Shown here: piece after piece, positions 1 to 6,997 of the stretch
Numbering within the stretch: position 1 is the stretch's first letter
Layout of the letters: every line of letters starts with the position of its first letter
Assembly: GCA_017408535.1 (NCBI GenBank)
Contig: JAFQUL010000045.1
Location: 1 to 23,031, forward strand
Source: Clostridia bacterium
GTDB taxonomy: Bacteria; Bacillota; Clostridia; Oscillospirales; CAG-272
Length of the DNA: 23,031 nucleotides
Direction of reading: 5' to 3'
Notes under the pieces: generated by a model
Database searches by the model: none
What the model was told of the DNA's origin: nothing
Seen by the model: only the letters and a program-made list of their open reading frames with translations
Translations under genes and position numbers: made by a program

Positions 1-323
1 AAAACGTAAATCCGTAGGTTATACGGGGTAAAATACAAAATTAAATCTCAGGCGACCTACTGACCGCCGAGGACTGTACAGTGCAGCATGATTATATACA
101 GGTAGTGCAAGAGGATTGTATACACATTTTATGTTTGGTCTTTATTCTTTTGTCGGTTAACATCCTCTTTCCGCGTAAATAAATATTTATCTTTTCTTGA
201 TATGATAACCTCTGTGCAATCAAAACCCGGCAGGACTTTCGGGGAGCATGTGCCTACGGCGTCGGAATTGGAACAAAAAATTAGTTTTCCTTTCTATATG
301 TTCAAGAAATGTTTATATATTGG

Positions 324-332
324 TGTTATAAT
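324..332 (+). promoter_or_regulatory. Extended -10 promoter element for the ABC operon
   Basis: TG at 324-325 followed by one base and a perfect TATAAT at 327-332 makes an extended -10 box. The best -35-like hexamer (TTCAAG, 301-306) is poorly spaced at 20 bp, so the TG extension would have to carry recognition. Initiation near 339 would give a leader of about 67 nt before the ATG at 406. Confidence 0.5.
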
Positions 333-364
333 TATTCTGTATTTCTATACCCAAGAAATTTTTT

Positions 365-390
365 AAGGAAAGGCTCGCGGGCGACCGCGA
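365..390 (+). promoter_or_regulatory. Shine-Dalgarno-like AAGGAAAGG followed by a GNRA-capped hairpin
   Basis: The only strong Shine-Dalgarno match (AAGGAAAGG, 365-373) ends 32 nt before the ATG at 406, much too far for normal initiation. The gap contains a perfect 6-bp stem, TCGCGG 375-380 / CCGCGA 385-390, closed by the GNRA tetraloop GCGA (381-384). An ATG-TGA start-stop pair at 390-395 follows. No in-frame ATG, GTG or TTG exists between the site and 406. The arrangement could control translation of the operon; that is inference. Confidence 0.5.
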
Positions 391-405
391 TGTGAATTCT
401 TTATC

Positions 406-1413
406 ATGATCAAGATAGAAAACCTGGTGAAGCGATACGGCGCTAACTACGCCCTTGACGATATCAGCTTCACGGTAAATGAAGGAGAGATCGTGGGCTT
501 TCTCGGTCCTAACGGTGCCGGAAAATCCACAACCATGAACATCCTCACCGGCTTTCTCTCCTCTACCTCCGGTACTGTTACTATAAACGGTATCGATATT
601 CTGGAGGAGCCTAAGAAAGCCAAGGAGCTTATCGGCTTCCTTCCCGAGCAGCCCCCTCTTTACCTTGATATGACAGTTGAGGAGTATCTTAACTTTGTAT
701 ACGATCTCAAGGGCTGTAAGCTCAACCGCTACAAGCATCTCCGTGAGGTATGCGAGGTAGTAAAGATCACCGACGTGTATAAGAGACTTATACGCAACCT
801 GTCAAAGGGTTACCGTCAGCGTGTAGGTATCGCCCAGGCTCTTATCGGCAATCCCAAGATCATCATCTTTGACGAGCCCACTGTCGGTCTTGACCCCAAG
901 CAGATCATCGAGATCAGAAACCTTATCCGTACTCTGGGCAGAGACCATACCGTTATCCTCAGTACCCACATCCTTCCCGAGGTACAGGCTGTCTGCGACC
1001 GTATCGTTATCATCAACAACGGTAAGATCATCGCAGACGAGAAGACCGAGGATATCTCACGCGCTATGCAGAACAACCGCCGCTTCAACGTCAAGATCTG
1101 CGGCCCCAGGAAGGAAGTTCTGGCTATGCTCAAGTCCAAGACCGGTATTACCTATGCCGAGGAACTGGCAGAGAGAGACGGAGACGCTACTACCTATATG
1201 ATAGAGAGCGAGCCCGGTGTGGATATCCGTAAGAATCTGTTCTATACTCTGGCTGAGAAGGGCTGGCCCCTTATCGGTCTTGAGGGCGTAGGCATGAATC
1301 TTGAAGATATATTCATATCTCTCGTTGATAACGGTGGCGACGATAACCGCAGAAAGAGACAGAGACAGCAGAAACAGAAGCCCGCTGCCGTCGAGGAAGG
1401 AGGAGAAAACTGA
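406..1413 (+). CDS. ABC transporter ATP-binding protein (GldA-like)
   Basis: 335-residue nucleotide-binding subunit that would drive the membrane protein encoded directly downstream. Visible motifs are the Walker A GPNGAGKST at residues 34-42, Q-loop PEQ at 80-82, signature LSKGYRQR at about 132-139, Walker B IIIFDEP at about 152-158 followed by the D-loop VGLD, and switch histidine H188 in LSTH. After the ATPase core of about 220 residues comes a regulatory-looking C-terminal domain and a very basic tail rich in R, K and Q (about 315-328). The set with the next three genes matches Gld-type ABC clusters seen in Clostridia and Bacteroidetes. The start at 406 is the only one that leaves a complete ABC N-terminus, but it lacks a nearby ribosome binding site. 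The stop overlaps the next start by one base (TGATG), so the two are probably translationally coupled. The substrate is unknown. Confidence 0.93.
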   Translation: MIKIENLVKRYGANYALDDISFTVNEGEIVGFLGPNGAGKSTTMNILTGFLSSTSGTVTINGIDILEEPKKAKELIGFLPEQPPLYLDMTVEEYLNFVYDLKGCKLNRYKHLREVCEVVKITDVYKRLIRNLSKGYRQRVGIAQALIGNPKIIIFDEPTVGLDPKQIIEIRNLIRTLGRDHTVILSTHILPEVQAVCDRIVIINNGKIIADEKTEDISRAMQNNRRFNVKICGPRKEVLAMLKSKTGITYAEELAERDGDATTYMIESEPGVDIRKNLFYTLAEKGWPLIGLEGVGMNLEDIFISLVDNGGDDNRRKRQRQQKQKPAAVEEGGEN

Positions 1414-2132
1414 TGGGTGCTATCTACCGTCGCGAAATGCGGTCATACTTTACCACTCCCATAGGATACGTCTTTATGATCGTATTCCTTATGCTTGCCT
1501 CCTCTGTGTTCTGCCTTACCACGATCCAGCTGGGCCAGGGCAGTAATATCATGATGTACTTCACCATCCTGATATTCCTTCTTATAATCATAATTCCCAT
1601 TCTGACCATGAAGTCCTTCTCCGAGGAGAAGAAGATGCGCACAGAGCAGCTGCTCCTTACATCCCCCGTATCTATAGCAGGTATGGTAGCAGGCAAGTAC
1701 TTTGCCGCTATGACAATGTACACCGGCACTCTTCTGGTCTCTGCGCTTAACTTCTACACCATTTTCAAGTTTGCGGCTGAGGGCTCTGACCCCAATGTTG
1801 CATCCATCGTCGGCAACCACGTGGCGCTGATCCTTGTGGGCAGCGTATTTATCGCCATCGGCATATTCGTTTCTTCTCTTACCGAGAATCAGCTGGCGGC
1901 GGCTATTATCACCGTTGCCGTGATCCTGGTGCTTTTGGTCAGCGGATTCCTCGCAGATCTTATTCCCTTTTACCCCCTGCGAATGGTAATAAAGTGGATA
2001 TCTATCTTCACCAGATTCTCTTACTTCACCTACGGTATTTTCGATTACAGCGCGGTGCTCTACTATCTGTCGATAACCTTCGTGTTCCTGTTCCTCACCG
2101 GACGGATATTCGACAAGCGCCGTTGGGGCTGA
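1413..2132 (+). CDS. ABC-2 type transporter permease (GldF-like)
   Basis: 239-residue integral membrane protein with about six hydrophobic segments, the membrane partner of the preceding ATPase. Near residues 66-84 it has the SFSEEKKMRTEQLLLTSP stretch typical of this ABC-2 subfamily, in which a cytoplasmic E-K-R-T-E loop precedes LL-TSP. The C-terminus ends in a basic DKRRWG. It starts at the ATG overlapping the upstream stop, served by GGAGGAG a few bases before. Its length suits a single permease that dimerises rather than a fused exporter. It may move a lipid or envelope component or work mechanically on the GldG-like partner; the sequence does not say which. Confidence 0.9.
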   Translation: MGAIYRREMRSYFTTPIGYVFMIVFLMLASSVFCLTTIQLGQGSNIMMYFTILIFLLIIIIPILTMKSFSEEKKMRTEQLLLTSPVSIAGMVAGKYFAAMTMYTGTLLVSALNFYTIFKFAAEGSDPNVASIVGNHVALILVGSVFIAIGIFVSSLTENQLAAAIITVAVILVLLVSGFLADLIPFYPLRMVIKWISIFTRFSYFTYGIFDYSAVLYYLSITFVFLFLTGRIFDKRRWG

Positions 2133-2149
2133 TATAAGGAGGCGTACAA

Positions 2150-3634
2150 ATGAACAAGCTTAATATACTTCATAACAAGCGCTTCCGCCACGGTACCTTC
2201 TCTCTTGTTTTTACCGTGATCGTTATCGTTCTGGTAGTTATTCTTAATATTATCGGTTCTTCTCTTTATCAGAAGTACCGCCCCTCCGGGGATATGACCA
2301 TGACCGACCTTTATACCCTGTCCGATGCATCAAAGGAACTGCTCAGCGACGTAACCGCTCCCGTCAACATCATTTTCTGCGCAATGCCTGACATTCTCAC
2401 CGCTAATAATTCCATGAGATATATATATTACTCGGCGCTTGAATATGAAAAGGCCTTTGACAATATTACGATAGAGTATAAGGATATATACAAGAATCCT
2501 ACATCCATCGAAAAATACAAGACCTCAAACGCATCTGATATAAATCAGTACTCCGTCATTATCGAGAGCGGCACCGAGTTCCGTGTTTTCGCTCGCCAGG
2601 CATTTTACAGGCTCTCCTCCGAGACCGGCAGGGTCTTTGCTTACGACGGCGAGATGAAGATAACCTCAGCTATCCTTCAGCTGACTGCATCCGATATGCC
2701 CATCGCCTACTTCACCAACACCCACGGTGAGCAGGGAGCAACGGCGGGCAGCGTTCTCTGGACCACCTTTGAGAATGCGGGCTTTGAGGTACGCACTCTT
2801 GACCTCTCAACAGAGGAGATATCCCCCGATGCAAGAATAGTCGTTATCAACAATCCTCTTTACGACTTTGCAAGCCGTGCCGACACCGGCAGTGACGACA
2901 GCGAGATACAGAAGCTTGACGACTTCCTTTCTGACTACGGCTCTCTTGTAGTATTCAGAGACCCCGTTGTCTGCAAAACTCCCAACCTTGACGAGTATCT
3001 TGAGGAGTGGGGCGTAAAATTCAGTACCTCAACAGTAAGAGACAAGGCTCACTCCATCAATCTGAATCTCGGCGGTATACCCTATACCGGCTACGGTATC
3101 GTGGCTGAGTACCCCACAGAGGGTCTCGGTGCCTCTGTTCTTTCCGCAATAAGAGACCTTGAGTCTCCTCCCAAGGCCATCGTTCCCCTTGCATCCCCCA
3201 TTACCATGCTTGACCTTATGGACTCCAGCAAGGATATTTCCCCCATTCTTACCACCTATGCCGGCGCTTCTCTTGAAGCGGACGGTAAGACTGTAGAGGA
3301 AAACGGTAAATACAACCTTATGACCCTGTCCCGCTACACGAGAATGAAGGATAACGTTGAGTACTACTCCTACGTTCTCGCCTGCGGCTCACCCTATTAC
3401 ACCCAGTATCTTGAAAGCACCAGCTACGCCAACGAGGATATTCTCTACAGCGCTATCCGTGCTATGGGTAAGGAAAAAGTTCCCGCAGACATCGACTTCA
3501 AGCTTATTTCAAGCGAGGCTCTTGACATTACCTCGGCAGAACAGGCACAGTGGACCTGGCTGCTTATATTCACCCTTCCCACAGTTGCGGCTGTGTGCGG
3601 AGTAGTAATATTCGTTAGGAGAAAGCACTCGTAA
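2150..3634 (+). CDS. GldG-family ABC-associated protein
   Basis: 494-residue protein with one transmembrane helix near the N-terminus (about 17-40), a large extracytoplasmic domain, and a second helix at about 468-488 followed by a short basic RRKHS tail, so both ends should be cytoplasmic. The soluble part has the GldG / ABC-transporter auxiliary look, for example LYTLSDASKELLSDV after the first helix, and AYFTNTHGEQ and VVINNPLYDF later on, typical of the intraflagellar-transport-like fold of this family. AAGGAGG lies 11 nt before the ATG. The stop overlaps the next start by one base (TAATG). In gliding Bacteroidetes GldA-GldF-GldG form one transporter; here there are no gliding genes, so the role is open. 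Confidence 0.85.
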   Translation: MNKLNILHNKRFRHGTFSLVFTVIVIVLVVILNIIGSSLYQKYRPSGDMTMTDLYTLSDASKELLSDVTAPVNIIFCAMPDILTANNSMRYIYYSALEYEKAFDNITIEYKDIYKNPTSIEKYKTSNASDINQYSVIIESGTEFRVFARQAFYRLSSETGRVFAYDGEMKITSAILQLTASDMPIAYFTNTHGEQGATAGSVLWTTFENAGFEVRTLDLSTEEISPDARIVVINNPLYDFASRADTGSDDSEIQKLDDFLSDYGSLVVFRDPVVCKTPNLDEYLEEWGVKFSTSTVRDKAHSINLNLGGIPYTGYGIVAEYPTEGLGASVLSAIRDLESPPKAIVPLASPITMLDLMDSSKDISPILTTYAGASLEADGKTVEENGKYNLMTLSRYTRMKDNVEYYSYVLACGSPYYTQYLESTSYANEDILYSAIRAMGKEKVPADIDFKLISSEALDITSAEQAQWTWLLIFTLPTVAAVCGVVIFVRRKHS

Positions 3635-5115
3635 TGAAAAAACAGAAAATATTTGCCATCGCGGCACTTTGTGCCGCGGTGGTACTGATACTTCTTTATT
3701 TCCTTGTTATTGAAAAGTTGCCTGCCTCTGACGGCAGCGAGACCGCCGAGACTACCCAGGCACCCCTTGAGGATGAGGTAATAAACGAAAGCGGCCGTAC
3801 TCTTCTTTTCCCCAAGTGCGAGCGTGAAAACATCCGTTCGGTTGAGATATACAACTCCTACGGCAAGTATACCGTCTATAAAAACGTAGAAGATACATTT
3901 GTTCTAAGCGGATTTGAAGAGCTGAGCATCGATCCCACCGTTCTTTCCTCTGTGGTGGTGGGTGCAGGCTACCCTCTGACCATGAACCGTATCACCGAAA
4001 ATGCCGAGGATCTTTCAGAGTACGGTCTCGACCCGGAAAAGAACGATCCCGCATGGTACCGTCTGACCACCACAGACGATCAGCAGTACAAGATATATAT
4101 CGGTAAGAAGCTGGTTTCCGGCGCAGGATATTACGTATGCCGCGAGGACAGTACCGCCGTGTACGTCATTACCACCTCTCTTATGGATGCACTGCTTCTC
4201 GGAAAAGAGAATATTGTAGCTAAGCAGATCACCCCCCCAATGTCCTCAAACCAGATCATGAACGTCTCCCGTTTTGCATTTGCAAAGGGTGAGGAACCGA
4301 TGGTATCGGTAAAAATGATCACAGAGGAAGAGGCCGGCGAGTTGGGTCTTGACATCAACTATCAGCTTGTAGTGCCCAAGGGATATAACCTTAACGTGTC
4401 CACCTATACCGGGGCGCTTGAGTGCTTCACCACCTTTGAGGCAACAGAGATAGTGGCTGTGGGCATCACCAAGGCAAAGCTGGAAAAATACGGCCTTGCA
4501 GACGCACCCTATACTATCATCTATGAGCTTAACGGTGAGGAGGTATACCTGACTGTCAGCGAAAAGACGGAGGAGGGCACCTACTACGTTGCATCTCATA
4601 ATAACGACGTTATCGGTGTTTATCCCGCAGACAGCCTGTCCTTCCTTGATACCGACGTTATCCGTTGGGTAGACCAGTCGATATACATGGTCAATATCAA
4701 TGAGATCGCAGAGCTGAAGATAGAGAGCAACCGTGTAAACGAGACCTTTACCCTTGAAGGCGAGGGACAGGAGCTGGTAGTAACTACAAGCGAAGGCCTT
4801 AAGCCTGAGGTAAAGAACTTCAGACAGTTCTACAAGACTCTCCTCTCCACCTATATTCAGGGCTATTCCGAGCTCAGCGAGGAAGAGATCGCGGCGGCAC
4901 AGGAAAAGGAGCCTCAGCTTACCTTCACCTATACCACACGTGCCGGCAAGACCACCGTTTATAAGTTCTTCAACATCACTGAACGAAAGTCTATCTGTCT
5001 TATCGACGGCGAGGGCGGAGAGTTCTACTACCTCTACACCCACGCAAATAAGATCTCCTCTGACTGTATAAAGATAATCAACGGCGAGCCTGTTGATTCA
5101 GAGGACAGAAACTGA
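3634..5115 (+). CDS. DUF4340 domain-containing membrane-anchored protein
   Basis: 493-residue protein with an N-terminal membrane anchor (hydrophobic about 6-26 after MKKQK) and a long extracytoplasmic region. A T/E-rich linker at about 32-48 leads into repeated beta-rich units with lines such as DDQQYKIYIGKK, LNGEEVYLTVSEK and DVIRWVDQSIYM, which is the usual appearance of DUF4340 proteins. Members of this family are commonly encoded next to GldG-like genes. It is the last gene of the operon, overlaps gldG by one base, and is followed within 11 bases by a strong terminator. No catalytic motif is visible. It may act as an extracytoplasmic partner of the GldF/GldG assembly; that is inference from position. 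Confidence 0.85.
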   Translation: MKKQKIFAIAALCAAVVLILLYFLVIEKLPASDGSETAETTQAPLEDEVINESGRTLLFPKCERENIRSVEIYNSYGKYTVYKNVEDTFVLSGFEELSIDPTVLSSVVVGAGYPLTMNRITENAEDLSEYGLDPEKNDPAWYRLTTTDDQQYKIYIGKKLVSGAGYYVCREDSTAVYVITTSLMDALLLGKENIVAKQITPPMSSNQIMNVSRFAFAKGEEPMVSVKMITEEEAGELGLDINYQLVVPKGYNLNVSTYTGALECFTTFEATEIVAVGITKAKLEKYGLADAPYTIIYELNGEEVYLTVSEKTEEGTYYVASHNNDVIGVYPADSLSFLDTDVIRWVDQSIYMVNINEIAELKIESNRVNETFTLEGEGQELVVTTSEGLKPEVKNFRQFYKTLLSTYIQGYSELSEEEIAAAQEKEPQLTFTYTTRAGKTTVYKFFNITERKSICLIDGEGGEFYYLYTHANKISSDCIKIINGEPVDSEDRN

Positions 5116-5125
5116 TATAAAAGTG

Positions 5126-5165
5126 ACAGCCGACGGCGAATATCGCCGTCGGCTGTTTGTTTTTT
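5126..5165 (+). terminator. Rho-independent terminator of the ABC operon
   Basis: A perfect 14-bp stem (5126-5139 and 5143-5156) with a 3-nt loop is followed by TTGTTTTTT. It begins 11 bases after the DUF4340 stop. Read on the - strand the same stem is followed by CACTTTTA, so it may also terminate, more weakly, transcription coming from the lipoprotein gene. Confidence 0.95.
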
Positions 5166-5243
5166 ATCATGAAATATGAGAGCACCGGGAGGACGTTGGT
5201 ACACGTATCATTTTCACTGTCCTCTACAGGCAGAAAATATCCT

Positions 5244-5840
5244 CTACTCCTCGATATCACCCGGAAAAACGACTTTTTCTATTATCTCCCCGTTTTCATC
5301 AATTTCAATATGCTCGACTTTAATTTCTGAGCACGTTTTTCCTTCAAACACCTGCATAGTAGCACAAGCTGCATTAACAAACGGATAATACCAACTGTTG
5401 TCTTCAGGAGATTCAATAATTTGAGTAAAATCTTCAGATATTTCATATCCGCAGGTATGGGCGTTTTTCATATAATTCATAAAATCTTTTGAATAGTCAA
5501 CAGTTATGCCTATATCACGGGTATCTCCAAATACACACTGCAATATCTGTAAATCTCTAAATGTGTTTTTCCACTCGGATACTACTTCATTTTTTAATGT
5601 TAATATTAAACATCCGTCTTCATCGACTTCTGATCGCAGGTATCTGTTTTCTAAAAAGGTATTTTTACCGTTAGATTCGTAAAACTCCTCCGGTGTTACT
5701 CCATCCAACATATATTTACACATAACCGGCGATATATGAAGAAGTGATTGCTCAGAACTGTTTTCCTTGCTGCATGATGAAAATAAAGTTACTACAAATA
5801 TTATTGCCATCAAAACTGTTAAAAATGACTTAATTTTCAT
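5244..5840 (-). CDS. Putative lipoprotein of unknown function
   Basis: 198-residue protein on the opposite strand to everything else. The N-terminus MKIKSF is followed by a hydrophobic stretch and FSSC at residues 20-23, a plausible lipobox, so the mature protein would be anchored to the outer face of the membrane by Cys23. The mature part is acidic, and I recognise no domain or catalytic motif. I chose the ATG at 5840 over upstream in-frame ATGs at 5852 and 5888 because GGAG sits 7 nt before it and it starts the signal peptide cleanly. A near-consensus promoter lies at 5927-5955. The gene is visibly richer in AT than its neighbours, which may mean recent acquisition. It stands alone, and its product's role cannot be inferred from the flanking genes. 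Confidence 0.75.
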   Translation of the reverse strand: MKIKSFLTVLMAIIFVVTLFSSCSKENSSEQSLLHISPVMCKYMLDGVTPEEFYESNGKNTFLENRYLRSEVDEDGCLILTLKNEVVSEWKNTFRDLQILQCVFGDTRDIGITVDYSKDFMNYMKNAHTCGYEISEDFTQIIESPEDNSWYYPFVNAACATMQVFEGKTCSEIKVEHIEIDENGEIIEKVVFPGDIEE

Positions 5841-5853
5841 ATTAATCTCCATT

Positions 5854-5870
5854 CCGCCGCTGTGCGGCGG
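5854..5870 (-). promoter_or_regulatory. GC-rich hairpin just upstream of the lipoprotein ribosome binding site
   Basis: CCGCCGCTGTGCGGCGG is a perfect 7-bp stem with a 3-nt loop. In the - strand mRNA it ends about 4 nt before the GGAG ribosome binding site of the lipoprotein gene. It is very stable for such an AT-rich setting and could affect translation or mRNA stability. Confidence 0.6.
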
Positions 5871-5895
5871 TGTAAAAAAGTCAAGCAAATTTCAC

Positions 5896-5923
5896 GGTAA
5901 GAATACCCGGCCTTTATCTTACC
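5896..5923 (-). promoter_or_regulatory. Inverted repeat at the probable transcription start of the lipoprotein gene
   Basis: Arms GGTAAGA 5896-5902 and TCTTACC 5917-5923 form a 7-bp stem. The right arm lies 4-10 bases downstream of the -10 box, so the transcript would begin with this stem-loop. It could instead be a repressor operator. Confidence 0.4.
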
Positions 5924-5926
5924 TTC

Positions 5927-5955
5927 AGTATACAGGAACTCTTTTCTGTTGTCAA
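5927..5955 (-). promoter_or_regulatory. Sigma-A promoter of the lipoprotein gene
   Basis: Read on the - strand: a perfect TTGACA -35 (5950-5955), exactly 17 bp of spacer, and a TATACT -10 (5927-5932), one base from consensus. It is followed by a leader of about 80 nt holding two hairpins. Confidence 0.8.
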
Positions 5956-5971
5956 TATTTCCGGGGAATTA

Positions 5972-6034
5972 CCACGGGACGGTGATGTATTTTATTTGCC
6001 GTGGCAGGGCATTTGAGTGCAGATCTCAAAGCCC
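5972..6034. other. Two consecutive inverted repeats between divergent promoters
   Basis: First pair: CCACGG 5972-5977 / CCGTGG 5999-6004. Second: GGGC 6007-6010 plus TTTGAG 6012-6017 pairing with CTCAAA 6025-6030 and GCCC 6031-6034, a 10-bp stem with one bulged A and a 7-nt loop. They lie upstream of the proB promoter and behind the lipoprotein promoter, so they are either DNA-level operators or parts of an unseen transcript. No T tract follows. Confidence 0.4.
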
Positions 6035-6076
6035 GCAAAATTAATAAAATATATACATTTATTACCACTGCGGCAA

Positions 6077-6105
6077 TTGTTTTTTTCTTCTTTATATGAT
6101 ATAAT
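6077..6105 (+). promoter_or_regulatory. Sigma-A promoter of proBA
   Basis: TTGTTT (6077-6082), a 17-bp spacer and a perfect TATAAT (6100-6105) with TG extension at 6097-6098. It lies 54 bases before the proB start; the leader is AT-rich and carries AAGGAAG at 6146-6152. No T-box motif is visible. Confidence 0.75.
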
Positions 6106-6159
6106 ACAATAGAATACGTATATACTCTTATATCTAATATATCCTAAGGAAGTAATGCC

Positions 6160-6963
6160 ATGTACTTGACTGAAAACAGCAAAAAGATCGTCGTAAAGGT
6201 AGGCACCTCTACCATAACCCATCCTACCGGGGCTCTTAACCTCCGCCGTATCGAGGCGCTTGCAAGAGTGCTCTCAGACATTAAGAACGGCGGCAGACAG
6301 GTGGTGCTTGTATCCTCCGGTGCAGTTGCCGCGGGTATCTCCCGCCTCAGCCTTGATCACCGACCCCGTACCCCCGAGGAAAAGCAGGCTCTTGCCGCTG
6401 TGGGTCAGTCTGAGCTTATGAATATATATAGCCGCTTCTTCTCCGCTTTCGGTCACTGCGTAGGTCAGGTGCTTATGACCCGTGACGTAGTTGACTACAC
6501 CATCCGTCGTGCGGCTACCGAAAACACCTTCTCTCAGCTTCTCTCACTCGGATGTATTCCCATTGTTAACGAGAATGACTCTGTATCCTCCGAGGAGATC
6601 AAGGAGGAGGACAATTACGGTGCAAACGACACCCTCTCCGCATACGTTGCCATTCTTGCAGGGGCGGATCTGCTGATAAACCTGAGCGATATCAACGGTC
6701 TCTATGACAGCGATCCTCACGAAAACAAGAATGCACATCTTATCTCCCGTGTTGACGTGATAGACGACAGGATCATGGAGCTGGCCGGTGGCGCCGGCAC
6801 AGAAAGAGGTACCGGCGGAATGCTCACCAAGCTCCGCGCCGCACGTCTAGCCACCGCCGCAGGCATTCCCATGTGCATCGTTAACGGCAAGGATCCCGAG
6901 ATCCTATATGAGATCATGGACGGCGGAGAGCCCGGCACCTTCTTTGCCGCAAGAAGAGAGTAA
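6160..6963 (+). CDS. proB: Glutamate 5-kinase (short form without PUA domain)
   Basis: 267 residues. It phosphorylates L-glutamate with ATP to gamma-glutamyl phosphate, the first step of proline synthesis in the cytoplasm. Visible amino-acid-kinase motifs are VVKVGTS at 11-17, VSSGAVAAG at 51-59, NEND at 137-140, and GTGGMLTKLRAARLA in the C-terminal half. The usual FGDND active-site block reads YGANDTLSA at 153-161, with Ala in place of the first Asp, after a slightly long EEIKEEDN loop. The C-terminal PUA domain of the E. coli enzyme is absent, as in many Firmicutes. The ATG at 6160 has AAGGAAG 7 bases upstream; the ATG at 6155 is out of frame and soon stops. proA follows after 34 bp, so the pair should be co-transcribed. 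Confidence 0.95.
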   Translation: MYLTENSKKIVVKVGTSTITHPTGALNLRRIEALARVLSDIKNGGRQVVLVSSGAVAAGISRLSLDHRPRTPEEKQALAAVGQSELMNIYSRFFSAFGHCVGQVLMTRDVVDYTIRRAATENTFSQLLSLGCIPIVNENDSVSSEEIKEEDNYGANDTLSAYVAILAGADLLINLSDINGLYDSDPHENKNAHLISRVDVIDDRIMELAGGAGTERGTGGMLTKLRAARLATAAGIPMCIVNGKDPEILYEIMDGGEPGTFFAARRE

Positions 6964-6997
6964 CAGTTTTTCCCCAAAATAAAAGGAGTTTTTCACT

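Larger units (their letters stand above)
1..405. other. Non-coding upstream region with possible RNA structure
   Basis: All forward frames meet stops quickly and I find no convincing gene on either strand. The stretch holds several inverted repeats: a 7-bp stem with one bulged A (CTCAGGCG at 47-54 with CGCCGAG at 65-71), the palindrome ACTGTACAGT at 73-82, a competing pair GTAGGT 14-19 / ACCTAC 55-60, and distant arms AAGAGGAT 109-116 / ATCCTCTT 162-169. A TATAAT also lies on the - strand near 92-97, so a leftward transcript is possible. I could not match the region to a T-box, tRNA, RNase P RNA or a riboswitch I know. The last 80 bases carry the promoter and leader of the ABC operon. Confidence 0.6.

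Noticed and set aside
220..300. Possible tRNA or RNase P RNA on the - strand (GTTCCAATTC and GAAAGTCC look-alikes)
   Set aside because: No paired stems around the T-loop-like motif, no acceptor stem, and the rest of the RNase P consensus is missing.
5841..5888. Upstream ATGs at 5888 and 5852 as lipoprotein starts
   Set aside because: They would put the GC-rich hairpin into the coding region and a non-signal extension before the lipoprotein signal peptide; the ribosome binding site points to 5840.
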